Assembly: GCA_046233135.1 (NCBI GenBank)
Contig: JBJXHN010000004.1
Location: 620,001-684,000 of the forward strand
DNA: 64,000 nt
From: JBJXHN01 sp046233135
GTDB taxonomy: Bacteria > Pseudomonadota > Alphaproteobacteria > Rhodospirillales > Rhodospirillaceae
Reading direction: 5' to 3'
Part shown: one piece after another, positions 1 to 7,396 of the stretch
Numbering within the stretch: position 1 is the stretch's first letter
Layout: each line of letters starts with the position of its first letter
Position numbers and translations under genes: made by a program
The notes under the pieces: model-generated
The model's database searches: none
What the model was told of the DNA's origin: nothing
Seen by the model: the letters and a program-made list of their open reading frames with translations, nothing else

Positions 1-118
1 CGGTGAAAGCCAAGGTTTCCGAGCCTTTCTCTGGGGCGTCCAGGGAGCGGCCTTCAGGGGAGTCGGTGAAGGGAGGGCGGGTCCCGCAGCGAATATGTTT
101 GTACCACGGCCTGTCGCT

Positions 119-128
119 TGGTATACCA
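119..128. promoter_or_regulatory. Perfect palindrome TGGTATACCA, candidate GntR operator
   Basis: The 10-bp sequence TGGTATACCA is its own reverse complement and lies 40 bp upstream of the GntR start codon at 168. FadR/FCD-type GntR proteins commonly bind short palindromes of the TNGTNNNACNA kind, and this fits. An autoregulatory operator is the simplest reading; binding is inferred. Confidence 0.5.
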
Positions 129-167
129 GATCACGGTTTCGGGCATGAGAAAGGGGGCCGCAAGGCC

Positions 168-845
168 ATGACCAAACGGTTCAACCTGGCCGCCACGCTG
201 GTGGGGGAACTGGAGCGGGAGATCGTCACCGGGGGCCTTCAGCCCGGCGACAAGCTGGACGAACGCATGCTGAGCGAGCGCTTCAACGTGTCCCGCACGC
301 CGGTGCGCGAGGCCTTGCAGCAGCTGTCGAGCAGCGGTCTGGTGGAAACCCGTCCGCGCCGGGGGACGGTCGTGGCGTCGATCACCGTCAACGAACTGAT
401 CGAGATGTTCGAGGTGATGTCCGAGCTGGAAAGCTACTGCGCCCGGCTGGCGGCGCGGCGCATGATGGCCCCGGAGATCGCTGCCCTGCGCGATCTGTAT
501 GAGGCCTGCGCCCGGGAACGGGAGCGGGAGGAGCCGGACAGTTACTATGCCGCCAATGTGGCCTTTCACGAGGCCATCTATGCGGGGTCGCACAACAGCT
601 ATCTGGAACGCCAGACCAAGGCGGTGCGCAACCGCCTGTCCCCCTATCGCCGTCTCCAGCTGTACCGGCCGGGTCGGATCGGCGGGTCCTGCGACGAGCA
701 TCTGGAAGTGCTGGACGCCATCACCCGCCACGATTCGGAAAAGGCGGGCGAAGCCATGCTGCGCCATGTGGATATCCAGGGGGCAGCCCTGAACGACCTG
801 CTGGCGATGCTGCCCCGGGCCTATCTGTCCAGTTCGCCGGCGTAA
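168..845 (+). CDS. GntR family transcriptional regulator, FCD (FadR) subfamily
   Basis: A 225-residue DNA-binding regulator. Residues about 5-70 form the winged helix-turn-helix, with the family pattern PGDKLDERMLSERFNVSRTPVREAL. The rest is an FCD ligand-binding domain, with the expected metal-ligand histidines in VAFHEAI, DEHLEVL and LRHVD. Such proteins usually repress catabolic or transport genes and are released by a small carboxylic acid. The frame is open upstream to position 3, but the ATG at 168 is chosen because the domain begins right after it and a purine-rich stretch (aaggggg) lies upstream. No target gene is adjacent downstream; the natural target may be left of the window. The ligand is unknown. 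Confidence 0.85.
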   Translation: MTKRFNLAATLVGELEREIVTGGLQPGDKLDERMLSERFNVSRTPVREALQQLSSSGLVETRPRRGTVVASITVNELIEMFEVMSELESYCARLAARRMMAPEIAALRDLYEACAREREREEPDSYYAANVAFHEAIYAGSHNSYLERQTKAVRNRLSPYRRLQLYRPGRIGGSCDEHLEVLDAITRHDSEKAGEAMLRHVDIQGAALNDLLAMLPRAYLSSSPA

Positions 846-958
846 GAGGGCTTTCGCCCCTGTAGCCTTTCTCGGGATCCGGGCTTACACTGCGTCGGAC
901 GTGTCGTTTCCCCCGGATACCCTTGAGGCGGCCCGGTGCCCATGATCTGTCTGTCGCT

Positions 959-1363
959 ATGACGTCCGAATCTGTCCCGTTACCGTCCGATCGCCGGTTC
1001 GGCTGGACGTTCGCGGCCATTTTCACCGCTGCCGCAATCGTGATCCTGTGGCGGGGTGGGCTGGATGTCTGGATCTGGGGGTGTGCCGGTCTCGCCGGTC
1101 TGCTGGCGGCGGCGGCCGTGATCCGCCCGACGTTGCTGCATCCCCTGAACCGTCTCTGGTTCCGCTTCGGCTTGGCCTTGGGGGCGGTGATGCGGCCGGT
1201 GGTTCTGGGCATCCTGTTTTTCGGGGTGATCACGCCGACTGCTGTGCTCATGCGTCTGGCCGGTCGGGACGAGTTGGCCTTGCGCCGGATCTCCGCCCAT
1301 AGTTACTGGTGTCGCCGGAACCCGCCGGGGCCGGAGCCATCGTCTCTCCACAATCAGTTCTAG
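959..1363 (+). CDS. SxtJ-like small membrane protein
   Basis: A protein of about 134 residues with two long hydrophobic segments near the N-terminus and one further on (VMRPVVLGILFFGVITP), followed by a short basic tail. The pattern of membrane helices, the RxxxLHPLNRLWFRFG stretch and the position directly before a DUF5989 protein and an O-carbamoyltransferase match the SxtJ family, named for a saxitoxin-cluster gene of unknown biochemical role. It probably works with the carbamoyltransferase at the inner membrane, by inference from context only. The ATG at 959 has a weak ribosome site; a TTG at 923 is an alternative. Confidence 0.7.
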   Translation: MTSESVPLPSDRRFGWTFAAIFTAAAIVILWRGGLDVWIWGCAGLAGLLAAAAVIRPTLLHPLNRLWFRFGLALGAVMRPVVLGILFFGVITPTAVLMRLAGRDELALRRISAHSYWCRRNPPGPEPSSLHNQF

Positions 1364-1372
1364 GGGTCTGCC

Positions 1373-1525
1373 GTGATCGATTTCCTGCGCGAGCTGTGGG
1401 CTTTTCTGCGTGTGCGCAAAAAGCTGTGGCTGGCTCCGATCATCCTGGTGATGGTGGTTCTGGGCGGGCTCTTGGTGCTGGCCCAGGGATCGATGGTCGC
1501 GCCTTTCCTTTACGCCTTGTTCTAG
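1373..1525 (+). CDS. DUF5989 (SxtK-like) small membrane protein
   Basis: A 50-residue protein starting at GTG 1373, nine bases after the SxtJ-like stop. It begins MIDFLRELWAFLRVRKK, then has one hydrophobic helix (LWLAPIILVMVVLGGLLVLAQGS) and ends APFLYALF. The layout FLRELWxFLRxRKKxWLxPI is the signature of DUF5989, the family of SxtK, almost always found between an SxtJ-like protein and a NodU/SxtI-type carbamoyltransferase. Its function is unknown; a membrane adaptor role is conjecture. Short length makes it easy to miss in annotation. Confidence 0.8.
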   Translation: MIDFLRELWAFLRVRKKLWLAPIILVMVVLGGLLVLAQGSMVAPFLYALF

Positions 1526-1537
1526 CGCGCAGGGGGT

Positions 1538-3421
1538 ATGGTGCTCGTTCTCGGCCTTTCCGCCTATTACCACGATTCAGCGGCCTGCTTGGTCCGCGAC
1601 GGACAGATTCTGGCCGCAGCCCAGGAAGAGCGGTTCACCCGTCTCAAGCATGATCCGGCTTTTCCGGCGCATGCCATCCGCTCCTGTCTGGACGTGGCCG
1701 GGGTGGATCCGAGTGCGATCGATCATGTGGTCTTCTATGACAAGCCCTTCGTGAAGTTCGAACGGCTGCTGGAAACCTATCTGGCGTTTGCTCCGAAGGG
1801 GTTCCGCAGCTTTGCCATGGCCATGCCGGTGTGGGTGAAGGACAAGCTGTTCCAGAAGAGCACCCTGATTCGCGCGCTGTCGGCCCTGCTGGGCGCGGAC
1901 ATCCCATGGCGGGACAAGCTGCTGTTTTCCGAACATCACCTGAGCCACGCCGCCAGTGCCTTCTACCCCTCGCCATTCCTGGACGCCGCCGTATTGACCG
2001 TGGACGGGGTTGGGGAATGGACCACCACGTCGGTTGCCGTGGGGCAGGGAACGGACCTGAAGGTGATCAAGGAACTGCGGTTTCCCCATTCCCTGGGGCT
2101 GCTCTATTCCGCCTTTACCTATTACACCGGTTTCAAAGTCAATTCCGGGGAATACAAGGTGATGGGGCTGGCGCCCTATGGCACGCCGCGCTTCGTCGAT
2201 CTGATCCGCGACCATCTGATCGACATCCGCGACGACGGGTCTTTCCGCCTTGATATGCGCTATTTCGACTATTGCACCGGGCTGACCATGACTAACAGGC
2301 ACTTCGACGCGCTGTTCGGCGCACCACCGCGCAGACCCGAAAGTACGCTGACCCAGCGGGACATGGATCTGGCCGCCTCGGTTCAGGCGGTCACCGAAGA
2401 GGTGATGCTGAAACTGGCCGCCGAAGTTGCCCGGGAGACGGGGCAGCGTGCCCTGTGTCTGGCCGGCGGGATCGCCTTGAACTGCGTGGCAAATGGCCGG
2501 TTGCTGCGTTCGGGCGTCTTCGACCGGCTTTGGGTGCAGCCGGCTGCCGGCGACGCTGGTGGCGCTTTGGGGGCGGCGTTGGCGGCCAGTCATCTGCTGC
2601 TCGGCCAGCCCCGCACGTCTGTGCCGCGGGAGGTCGGGGTGTCCGTTTCCTCGCACACCACCTGCAGCCACCGCGATGGGATGAAGGGGGCCTATCTCGG
2701 TCCGCATTTTCCCCAGGCGGCGGTGGTGCGGCGCCTGAAGGCGGCTGGTGCGCACTTCGAGGAACTGGAGGAAGAGGCCCTGATCGACCGGACTGCCCGG
2801 GGGCTGGCGGAAGGGAAGGCGGTGGGGTGGATGACCGGCCGCATGGAATTCGGCCCCCGCGCCCTGGGCGGGCGCAGCATCCTGGCCGACCCGCGGTCGC
2901 CGTCGATGCAGAAGCTGCTGAACCTGAAGGTCAAATATCGGGAGTCCTTCCGCCCTTTCGCCCCCAGCATCCTGCGCGAGGATCTGGCCGACTGGTTCGA
3001 GATGGACACCGACAGCCCCTACATGCTGCTGGTCGCCAAGGTGGCCGAGGCCCGCCGCCGGACGATGCGTGCCGAGGAAAAGGCGCTGTTCGGCCTGGAT
3101 AAGCTGAACGTCCCCCGGTCCGAAATCCCGGCGGTAACTCATGTGGACTACTCGGCGCGGGTCCAGACGGTGCATCGGGAGACCAATCCCCGCTATCACG
3201 CCCTGCTCAGCCGGTTCAAGGACCTGACCGGCTGCCCTGTGCTGGTCAATACCTCGTTCAATGTGCGCGGAGAGCCGGTGGTCTGCTCGCCAGAAGACGC
3301 GTTTCGCTGCTTCATGGGCACGGACCTGGATCTGTTGGTGGTGGAGCGGACCCTTTTGATCAAGGACGCTCAGGATCCGGCCCTGAAGCAACACTACGAG
3401 GGCAAATATGCGTTGGATTAA
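1538..3421 (+). CDS. O-carbamoyltransferase, NodU/CmcH/SxtI family
   Basis: A 627-residue enzyme expected to move a carbamoyl group from carbamoyl phosphate, through carbamoyl-adenylate, onto a hydroxyl of a sugar or secondary metabolite. The N-terminal Kae1-like domain begins VLGLSAYYHDSAACLV, with EERFTRLKHD at 31-39 and the metal-binding cluster EHHLSHAASAF (His133, His134, His137). The C-terminal YrdC-like half carries MEFGPRALGGRSILADPR and LVNTSFNVRGEPVV, both hallmarks of the family. Full length for NodU/TobZ relatives. It follows the SxtJ and DUF5989 genes by 12 bases and overlaps the next gene by 14 bases, so the four genes form one operon. The acceptor is unknown; a surface glycan is plausible. 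Confidence 0.92.
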   Translation: MVLVLGLSAYYHDSAACLVRDGQILAAAQEERFTRLKHDPAFPAHAIRSCLDVAGVDPSAIDHVVFYDKPFVKFERLLETYLAFAPKGFRSFAMAMPVWVKDKLFQKSTLIRALSALLGADIPWRDKLLFSEHHLSHAASAFYPSPFLDAAVLTVDGVGEWTTTSVAVGQGTDLKVIKELRFPHSLGLLYSAFTYYTGFKVNSGEYKVMGLAPYGTPRFVDLIRDHLIDIRDDGSFRLDMRYFDYCTGLTMTNRHFDALFGAPPRRPESTLTQRDMDLAASVQAVTEEVMLKLAAEVARETGQRALCLAGGIALNCVANGRLLRSGVFDRLWVQPAAGDAGGALGAALAASHLLLGQPRTSVPREVGVSVSSHTTCSHRDGMKGAYLGPHFPQAAVVRRLKAAGAHFEELEEEALIDRTARGLAEGKAVGWMTGRMEFGPRALGGRSILADPRSPSMQKLLNLKVKYRESFRPFAPSILREDLADWFEMDTDSPYMLLVAKVAEARRRTMRAEEKALFGLDKLNVPRSEIPAVTHVDYSARVQTVHRETNPRYHALLSRFKDLTGCPVLVNTSFNVRGEPVVCSPEDAFRCFMGTDLDLLVVERTLLIKDAQDPALKQHYEGKYALD

Positions 3422-4370
3422 GTCGGTGGCCCTGTCGCTGGTGGTGGTGCTGGCAGTCACCGTCCCGATGCTGTTCGGCGCCGAATACCTTGCTCGCTCT
3501 GTCATCGGCCTGGGCGAACCGATCATCTACGAACCGAGCGTCGTGTGGGGGTATGCGCCACGGCCGGACCAGCAGGTGACCCGTCGGCGGGGTGCCACGG
3601 TGACCATCAACGACGCCGGCCTGCGCGCCACTATCCCCTGGGACGGAGAGGCGCGGGAAAAGATTCTGTTCCTGGGGGATTCGGTCACCTTTGGTGGCAC
3701 CTACATGGACGATGCGGCGCTTTTCAGCTCCCTGGTGTGCGAGAACTTGCCCTGTTATGCCTGTTACAATGGCGGGGTGAACGCCTATGGAGTGATGAAC
3801 ATGGTCGCCCGCAGCCGGTTCGATGACCGTCTGGACGGGGCGTCGATGGTTGTTTTCCTGGTGGTGGCCGAAGACTTCCAGCGCGGCCTGCGGAATGCGC
3901 GGTTTGCTCATTTCATGATGCGTTCTCCCAACCCGGTGTTCCCGGCGTTACATGAGATCCTGGCCTATGCGGCGGCCCGGTTCGATCCCAAGATCCCGCT
4001 GGCCAAGCGTCGCGATGCCATAACGCCGAAAGACCGGGATGCCTATCGCCGACAAGCCCGGAAGGTCGTCGACTGGACAATGGAGTTGCTGGCCGGCGAG
4101 GTGGCGCGGTTGCGAAGCCGGGGGACGCGAGTGCTGGTGCTGTACAGTCCGGACCGGTACAGCGTTATGGTCAAGCACCGGATGGGGCCTGTTGCCCATA
4201 TATTCGATGCTGCGGCCCGAAACGGGGTGGACCTGATCGACCTCACGGTTCCCTTGCGCGCTTCCGGAATACCGATGGAGAGGCTTTTCGTCGATCAAGT
4301 CCATTACGAAGCCGCTGCCCACCGGGTTGTTGCCACGTTTCTGACCGATATCTTGTCCCGGGACCCTTGA
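3408..4370 (+). CDS. SGNH/GDSL-family hydrolase, membrane anchored
   Basis: A 320-residue protein with an N-terminal membrane segment (about residues 5-25) followed by an extracytoplasmic SGNH fold. The nucleophile block is FLGDSVTFGG with Ser92, and the C-terminal DQVHYEAAAH supplies the Asp-x-x-His dyad. SGNH proteins in this position are usually esterases or O-acyl modifiers of glycans. Its start overlaps the carbamoyltransferase stop, showing translational coupling; together they suggest decoration of one glycan or lipid. The substrate cannot be told from the sequence. Confidence 0.82.
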   Translation: MRWIKSVALSLVVVLAVTVPMLFGAEYLARSVIGLGEPIIYEPSVVWGYAPRPDQQVTRRRGATVTINDAGLRATIPWDGEAREKILFLGDSVTFGGTYMDDAALFSSLVCENLPCYACYNGGVNAYGVMNMVARSRFDDRLDGASMVVFLVVAEDFQRGLRNARFAHFMMRSPNPVFPALHEILAYAAARFDPKIPLAKRRDAITPKDRDAYRRQARKVVDWTMELLAGEVARLRSRGTRVLVLYSPDRYSVMVKHRMGPVAHIFDAAARNGVDLIDLTVPLRASGIPMERLFVDQVHYEAAAHRVVATFLTDILSRDP

Positions 4371-4419
4371 GCGGTCCCTTCATTCGAGCCCGTTTTTTGC
4401 CGATGTGACGGAGAGTCCC

Positions 4420-5211
4420 ATGGTTCGCCTTCCCAAAACCGCCCTTGCGGTCGTGCTCCTGGCCGGCTTGCCCTTCTGCGCCCTGGCCAGCACGCCCATT
4501 CAGCCGCCGGATCGTCGGCCGCCGGTGGAGGGGGCGGAACAGCCGGCCCTGAAGGCGGTGACCTTCGGCACGGAGTCCGTCACGGCGGGCAAGACCCTGG
4601 TGCAGGTGTCGACCGGGGTGCGGACCATTCAGTCCGCCGAGCCCCTGTCCCTGACCATCCGCACCCACGGCGCCTTCAGCCAGACGGTCACGCCCGCTCG
4701 GGTGCGGGTCCAGGTGGACAACACCAGCGCTTCTGTCTATGGCCGCAACATGCCGCTGACGGCGGAGCAGGCCCAGTCCCTGCAACAGACGCTGATCTCC
4801 ATGGGCGTGGAAGCGGTACGGGACCGGGCCGGTGGTGCGGTGACGGTGCAGCCTCTGGGGGCGATGGATCCGGCCATGGCCGACAAGCTGCGGGCCGGGG
4901 CCAAACTGGCGGAGCGGCTGATGCTGGCCGGTCGGACCATCGATCCCGACAGCCCGGTGGCGATGGTGACCACCGCCGACCTGGGTTCGCCGGAGCCCAC
5001 CTTCGGCAGGGAAACCGCCTTTCCGGTGCATCTGAGCGGGACGGCGGTCACCACCGACGGCCGGCCCGTGGCGGTCCTGTCCGGTCAATCCGACACCGCT
5101 TCGGTCCGGCTGTATGTGGACGAGGCCACCGGCGTGCCGATCTGGCTGCACGCCACCACCTCGGGCGCGATCACCACCAGTGAGGTCACGGCGCAGGTGC
5201 TGTTGAAATAA
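4420..5211 (+). CDS. Predicted secreted protein of unknown function
   Basis: A 263-residue protein with a clear Sec signal peptide (VRLPKTALAVVLLAGLPFCALA) and a Pro-rich linker (IQPPDRRPPVEGAEQP). The mature part has no motif I recognise; it looks rich in beta strands, and ends VDEATGVPIWLHATTSG...TSEVTAQVLLK. The ATG at 4420 is preferred to the GTG at 4405 because GGAGAG lies just before it and the signal peptide starts there. It follows the SGNH gene after 49 bases on the same strand and may belong to the same transcript. Confidence 0.65.
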   Translation: MVRLPKTALAVVLLAGLPFCALASTPIQPPDRRPPVEGAEQPALKAVTFGTESVTAGKTLVQVSTGVRTIQSAEPLSLTIRTHGAFSQTVTPARVRVQVDNTSASVYGRNMPLTAEQAQSLQQTLISMGVEAVRDRAGGAVTVQPLGAMDPAMADKLRAGAKLAERLMLAGRTIDPDSPVAMVTTADLGSPEPTFGRETAFPVHLSGTAVTTDGRPVAVLSGQSDTASVRLYVDEATGVPIWLHATTSGAITTSEVTAQVLLK

Positions 5212-5310
5212 GGGCGCCGGCCGGTCAGGCCGCCCCGCCGGAGGCGCGTGCGCAGCACGCTGCCGTGAGGCATTGATATCAAGAACCCAGCGCCCGACCA
5301 GGCGCCGGCC
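5212..5310. repeat. Dispersed intergenic repeat, copy A
   Basis: The whole gap between the secreted-protein gene and serB is repeat DNA. Block 1 (46 bp, 5228-5273) matches 18852-18897 on the other strand at 41 of 46 positions. Block 2 (25 bp, 5286-5310) matches 18901-18925 reversed at 23 of 25. A truncated end of block 2 (GGGCGCCGGCC, 5212-5222) also precedes block 1, so this copy reads as one truncated unit followed by the start of another. The blocks contain internal dyads (for example GCGCCxxxxGGCGC), as in REP-like elements. Confidence 0.7.
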
Positions 5311-5311
5311 G

Positions 5312-6214
5312 TCAGGCTCCCTCCACCCAGCCTTCGCGTTTGTAGCCCTGGGCGTAAAGCAGGGCGGTCAGGTCGCCATGATCGACCTTGGCCCGGGCCT
5401 GGGCGGCGACCACCGGCTTGGCGTGGAAGGCGACGCCCAGGCCGGCGGCCATCAGCATCGGCAGGTCGTTGGCCCCGTCGCCAATGGCCGCGCAGCGGCT
5501 GAGCGGCAGGCCCAGGGCGGCGGCTTCGGTCGTCAGGGTGGCCAGTTTGGTTTCCTTGTCGACGATCGGCTCGCTGACCGTGCCGGCCAGGGTCGCACCG
5601 TCCAGGATCAGGTCGTTGGCGACATCGCCGTGGAAGCCGCAATCGGCGGCCACCCGTCCGGTGAAGAACTTGAAGCCGCCCGACACCAGCAGGCAGCGGC
5701 AGCCGTTGGTGGCCAGGGTGCGGACGGCGGTTTTCGCTCCCGGCGTCAGCTCCACGGCGGCATAGGTTTCTTCCAGTGCCGTGACCGCCAGACCCTTAAG
5801 CATGCCCACCCGTTCCTTCAGGGCGGCTTTGAAATCCAGTTCGCCGTTCATGGCCCGGGCGGTGATGGCGGCGATCACGTCCTTCAGGCCGACGTGGCCG
5901 GCCAGGTCGTCCAGGGTTTCGCTGGTGACGATGGTCGAGTCCATGTCGGCGATCAGCAGCCCCTTGCGCCGGCCCTCTTCAGGCTGCGCGATGACATCGG
6001 CGGCAAAGCCGTCCAGGGCCAGACGCACGGCGGCGTCGGCCTGTTCCGGGGCCAGGCCGTCCACCCGCAGGTCCGCAGCGATGCCCGCATCCAGCCAGTC
6101 GGGCCGGACCGTTTCGCCGCCCAGGGCATCCAGCGCGGCGCGCGCGGCGCTCAGGTGGGCCTCGGTCAGGCCGCCCTTGGCCGGATCGGTAAGAATGGTG
6201 ACGACGACGTCCAT
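5312..6214 (-). CDS. serB: Phosphoserine phosphatase
   Basis: A 300-residue HAD-superfamily enzyme that hydrolyses L-3-phosphoserine, the last step of serine synthesis. The N-terminal ~80 residues are a divergent regulatory-type domain. The catalytic core has HAD motif I ADMDST (nucleophile Asp90, Asp92), motif II LLVSGGF, the conserved lysine in VDKETKL, and motif III GDGANDLPML. The E-[x]-LDDLAG cap region is as in SerB proteins. Length is typical for the alphaproteobacterial form. It is transcribed alone on the minus strand. Confidence 0.93.
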   Translation of the reverse strand: MDVVVTILTDPAKGGLTEAHLSAARAALDALGGETVRPDWLDAGIAADLRVDGLAPEQADAAVRLALDGFAADVIAQPEEGRRKGLLIADMDSTIVTSETLDDLAGHVGLKDVIAAITARAMNGELDFKAALKERVGMLKGLAVTALEETYAAVELTPGAKTAVRTLATNGCRCLLVSGGFKFFTGRVAADCGFHGDVANDLILDGATLAGTVSEPIVDKETKLATLTTEAAALGLPLSRCAAIGDGANDLPMLMAAGLGVAFHAKPVVAAQARAKVDHGDLTALLYAQGYKREGWVEGA

Positions 6215-6323
6215 GCGGCTTCCCCTGGATCTGCCCGGATATTCGGCGCGCCTTGATACCCCGGCCCCTCTGCCTGCCGCAACGGAAGATGCGATGAAGC
6301 CGGCATAGGCGGGCCGTGGTCTC

Positions 6324-6896
6324 TCAGCGGAAAGCCGGGCCGCAGGTCCAGGCCACCAGCACCCAGCGCTCGCCCCGGGTCACCGGGCTAACGCGGTGCA
6401 TGACGAACGACGGGAAGGTGACCGCCCACCCCCGTTCCTTGTGCACGGACTGGACGGTGTTGGTGCAGAAGATCTCTAGATTGCCGCCGTCATAGTCGGC
6501 GGGATCGGTCAGTTGGATCACCGTGGTCAGCTTCCGGGTGATCCCCGGGGCGCCCATGTCCATGTGCCAGTCGTAGAACCCCTCTTCGGCGCTGTCGTAC
6601 AGGGTGATCTGGAAGGATTCGCCGAAGCCGGCCAGGTCGAAGCGCCAATGTTCGGCGTTGGTCCGGCCCACCAGATTGGCCAGGCGCTCGTAGAGCCAGG
6701 CCACGCCGGGCTCGTAGCGCAGCCAATGGGTCCGCGAGCGGCGGACCTCGCTGTCCTGGACCTGGCCGGCGAGATTGGCCTGCTGTTCCTTGCCCCGGGC
6801 GGCGGCGATCACCGTATCCATCTGCTCGGCGGTCAGGCCGCTGGCCTGGCCCACGTGGCGGTGGATCTTCGGACTGCGCGGGGAAATCGGATACAT
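6324..6896 (-). CDS. 2-oxoglutarate/Fe(II) oxygenase, PKHD-type hydroxylase-like
   Basis: A 190-residue oxygenase of the prolyl-4-hydroxylase/PKHD fold. Iron ligands appear as HMD (His111, Asp113) and His167 in FPSFVMHRVSPV, with a 2-oxoglutarate-binding arginine just after (TRGERW). The pattern YDGGNLEIF and the strict C-terminal HRVxPVxxGxR are typical of the family. A longer frame extends upstream, but the Met giving MYPISPRSPKIHRH is chosen because the earlier residues look non-coding. The substrate is unknown. No operon partner is evident. Confidence 0.83.
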   Translation of the reverse strand: MYPISPRSPKIHRHVGQASGLTAEQMDTVIAAARGKEQQANLAGQVQDSEVRRSRTHWLRYEPGVAWLYERLANLVGRTNAEHWRFDLAGFGESFQITLYDSAEEGFYDWHMDMGAPGITRKLTTVIQLTDPADYDGGNLEIFCTNTVQSVHKERGWAVTFPSFVMHRVSPVTRGERWVLVAWTCGPAFR

Positions 6897-7083
6897 GGCG
6901 GGAAGGGGCCTCCGTCCTGCTGAGGGGAAAACGGGATGAGTGCGGGGAGCTGCCCGCCGGTTACGCCTTTGAAGAGCGCTGCCGGAGAGCCTGTGGCCGG
7001 TCAGAATAGCCCTATTCACTTTTTTGACAAAACGGCCCTTGCGCTCTCCGGGAAGATAGGTGTATATCCCCAGCCCTCACGGC

Positions 7084-7160
7084 CGGAGTGTAGCTCAGCC
7101 TGGTAGAGCACTGTCTTCGGGAGGCAGGGGCCGGAGGTTCGAATCCTCTCACTCCGACCA
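7084..7160 (+). tRNA. tRNA-Pro (anticodon CGG)
   Basis: A 77-base cloverleaf. The acceptor stem is CGGAGTG (7084-7090) with CACTCCG (7150-7156), followed by A and an encoded CCA at 7158-7160. The D arm is GCTC...GAGC. The anticodon stem CTGTC/GGCAG closes the loop TTCGGGA, giving anticodon CGG at 7118-7120. The T arm is GGAGG-TTCGAAT-CCTCT. The C1-G72 type acceptor end with A73 fits tRNA-Pro. Confidence 0.96.
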
Positions 7161-7211
7161 CTCTAAATAATAAGCCGTCCATACCAGGGGACGGTCTGTG
7201 TGAGGCGATTG

Positions 7212-7251
7212 ACCCGCGGTGGCACCGCCAGCCACCGCGGGTTATTTTTTT
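7212..7251 (+). terminator. Intrinsic terminator after tRNA-Pro
   Basis: Perfect 11-bp arms ACCCGCGGTGG (7212-7222) and CCACCGCGGGT (7232-7242) with a 9-base loop are followed by TATTTTTTT. It ends the tRNA transcript before the next gene. Confidence 0.9.
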
Positions 7252-7396
7252 GGTATTCTCTTTCCCCCCCCCTCGGGTTGTTCCGGTTCCTTTCAGGCAG
7301 GGGGCGGACCCGGTGCTGTCCGGGTGATCCCGGGCATGTCGATAACGTTGAACGGGGCCGGTCGTCCTTGTGGCACAGTCCCCGGGCGAACAGGTG

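Noticed and set aside
1577..3526. Long minus-strand open frame opposite the carbamoyltransferase, and comparable antisense frames at 7163-8863, 17301-18860, 33435-35624, 54586-56436 and 62013-63539
   Set aside because: Rich in Arg, His, Gln and Pro with no recognisable domain. They mirror well supported genes on the other strand and are typical of GC-rich DNA.
7084..7160. tRNA-Pro as an integration site of a mobile element
   Set aside because: No integrase, no duplicated 3' end of the tRNA downstream and no phage-like genes were seen.
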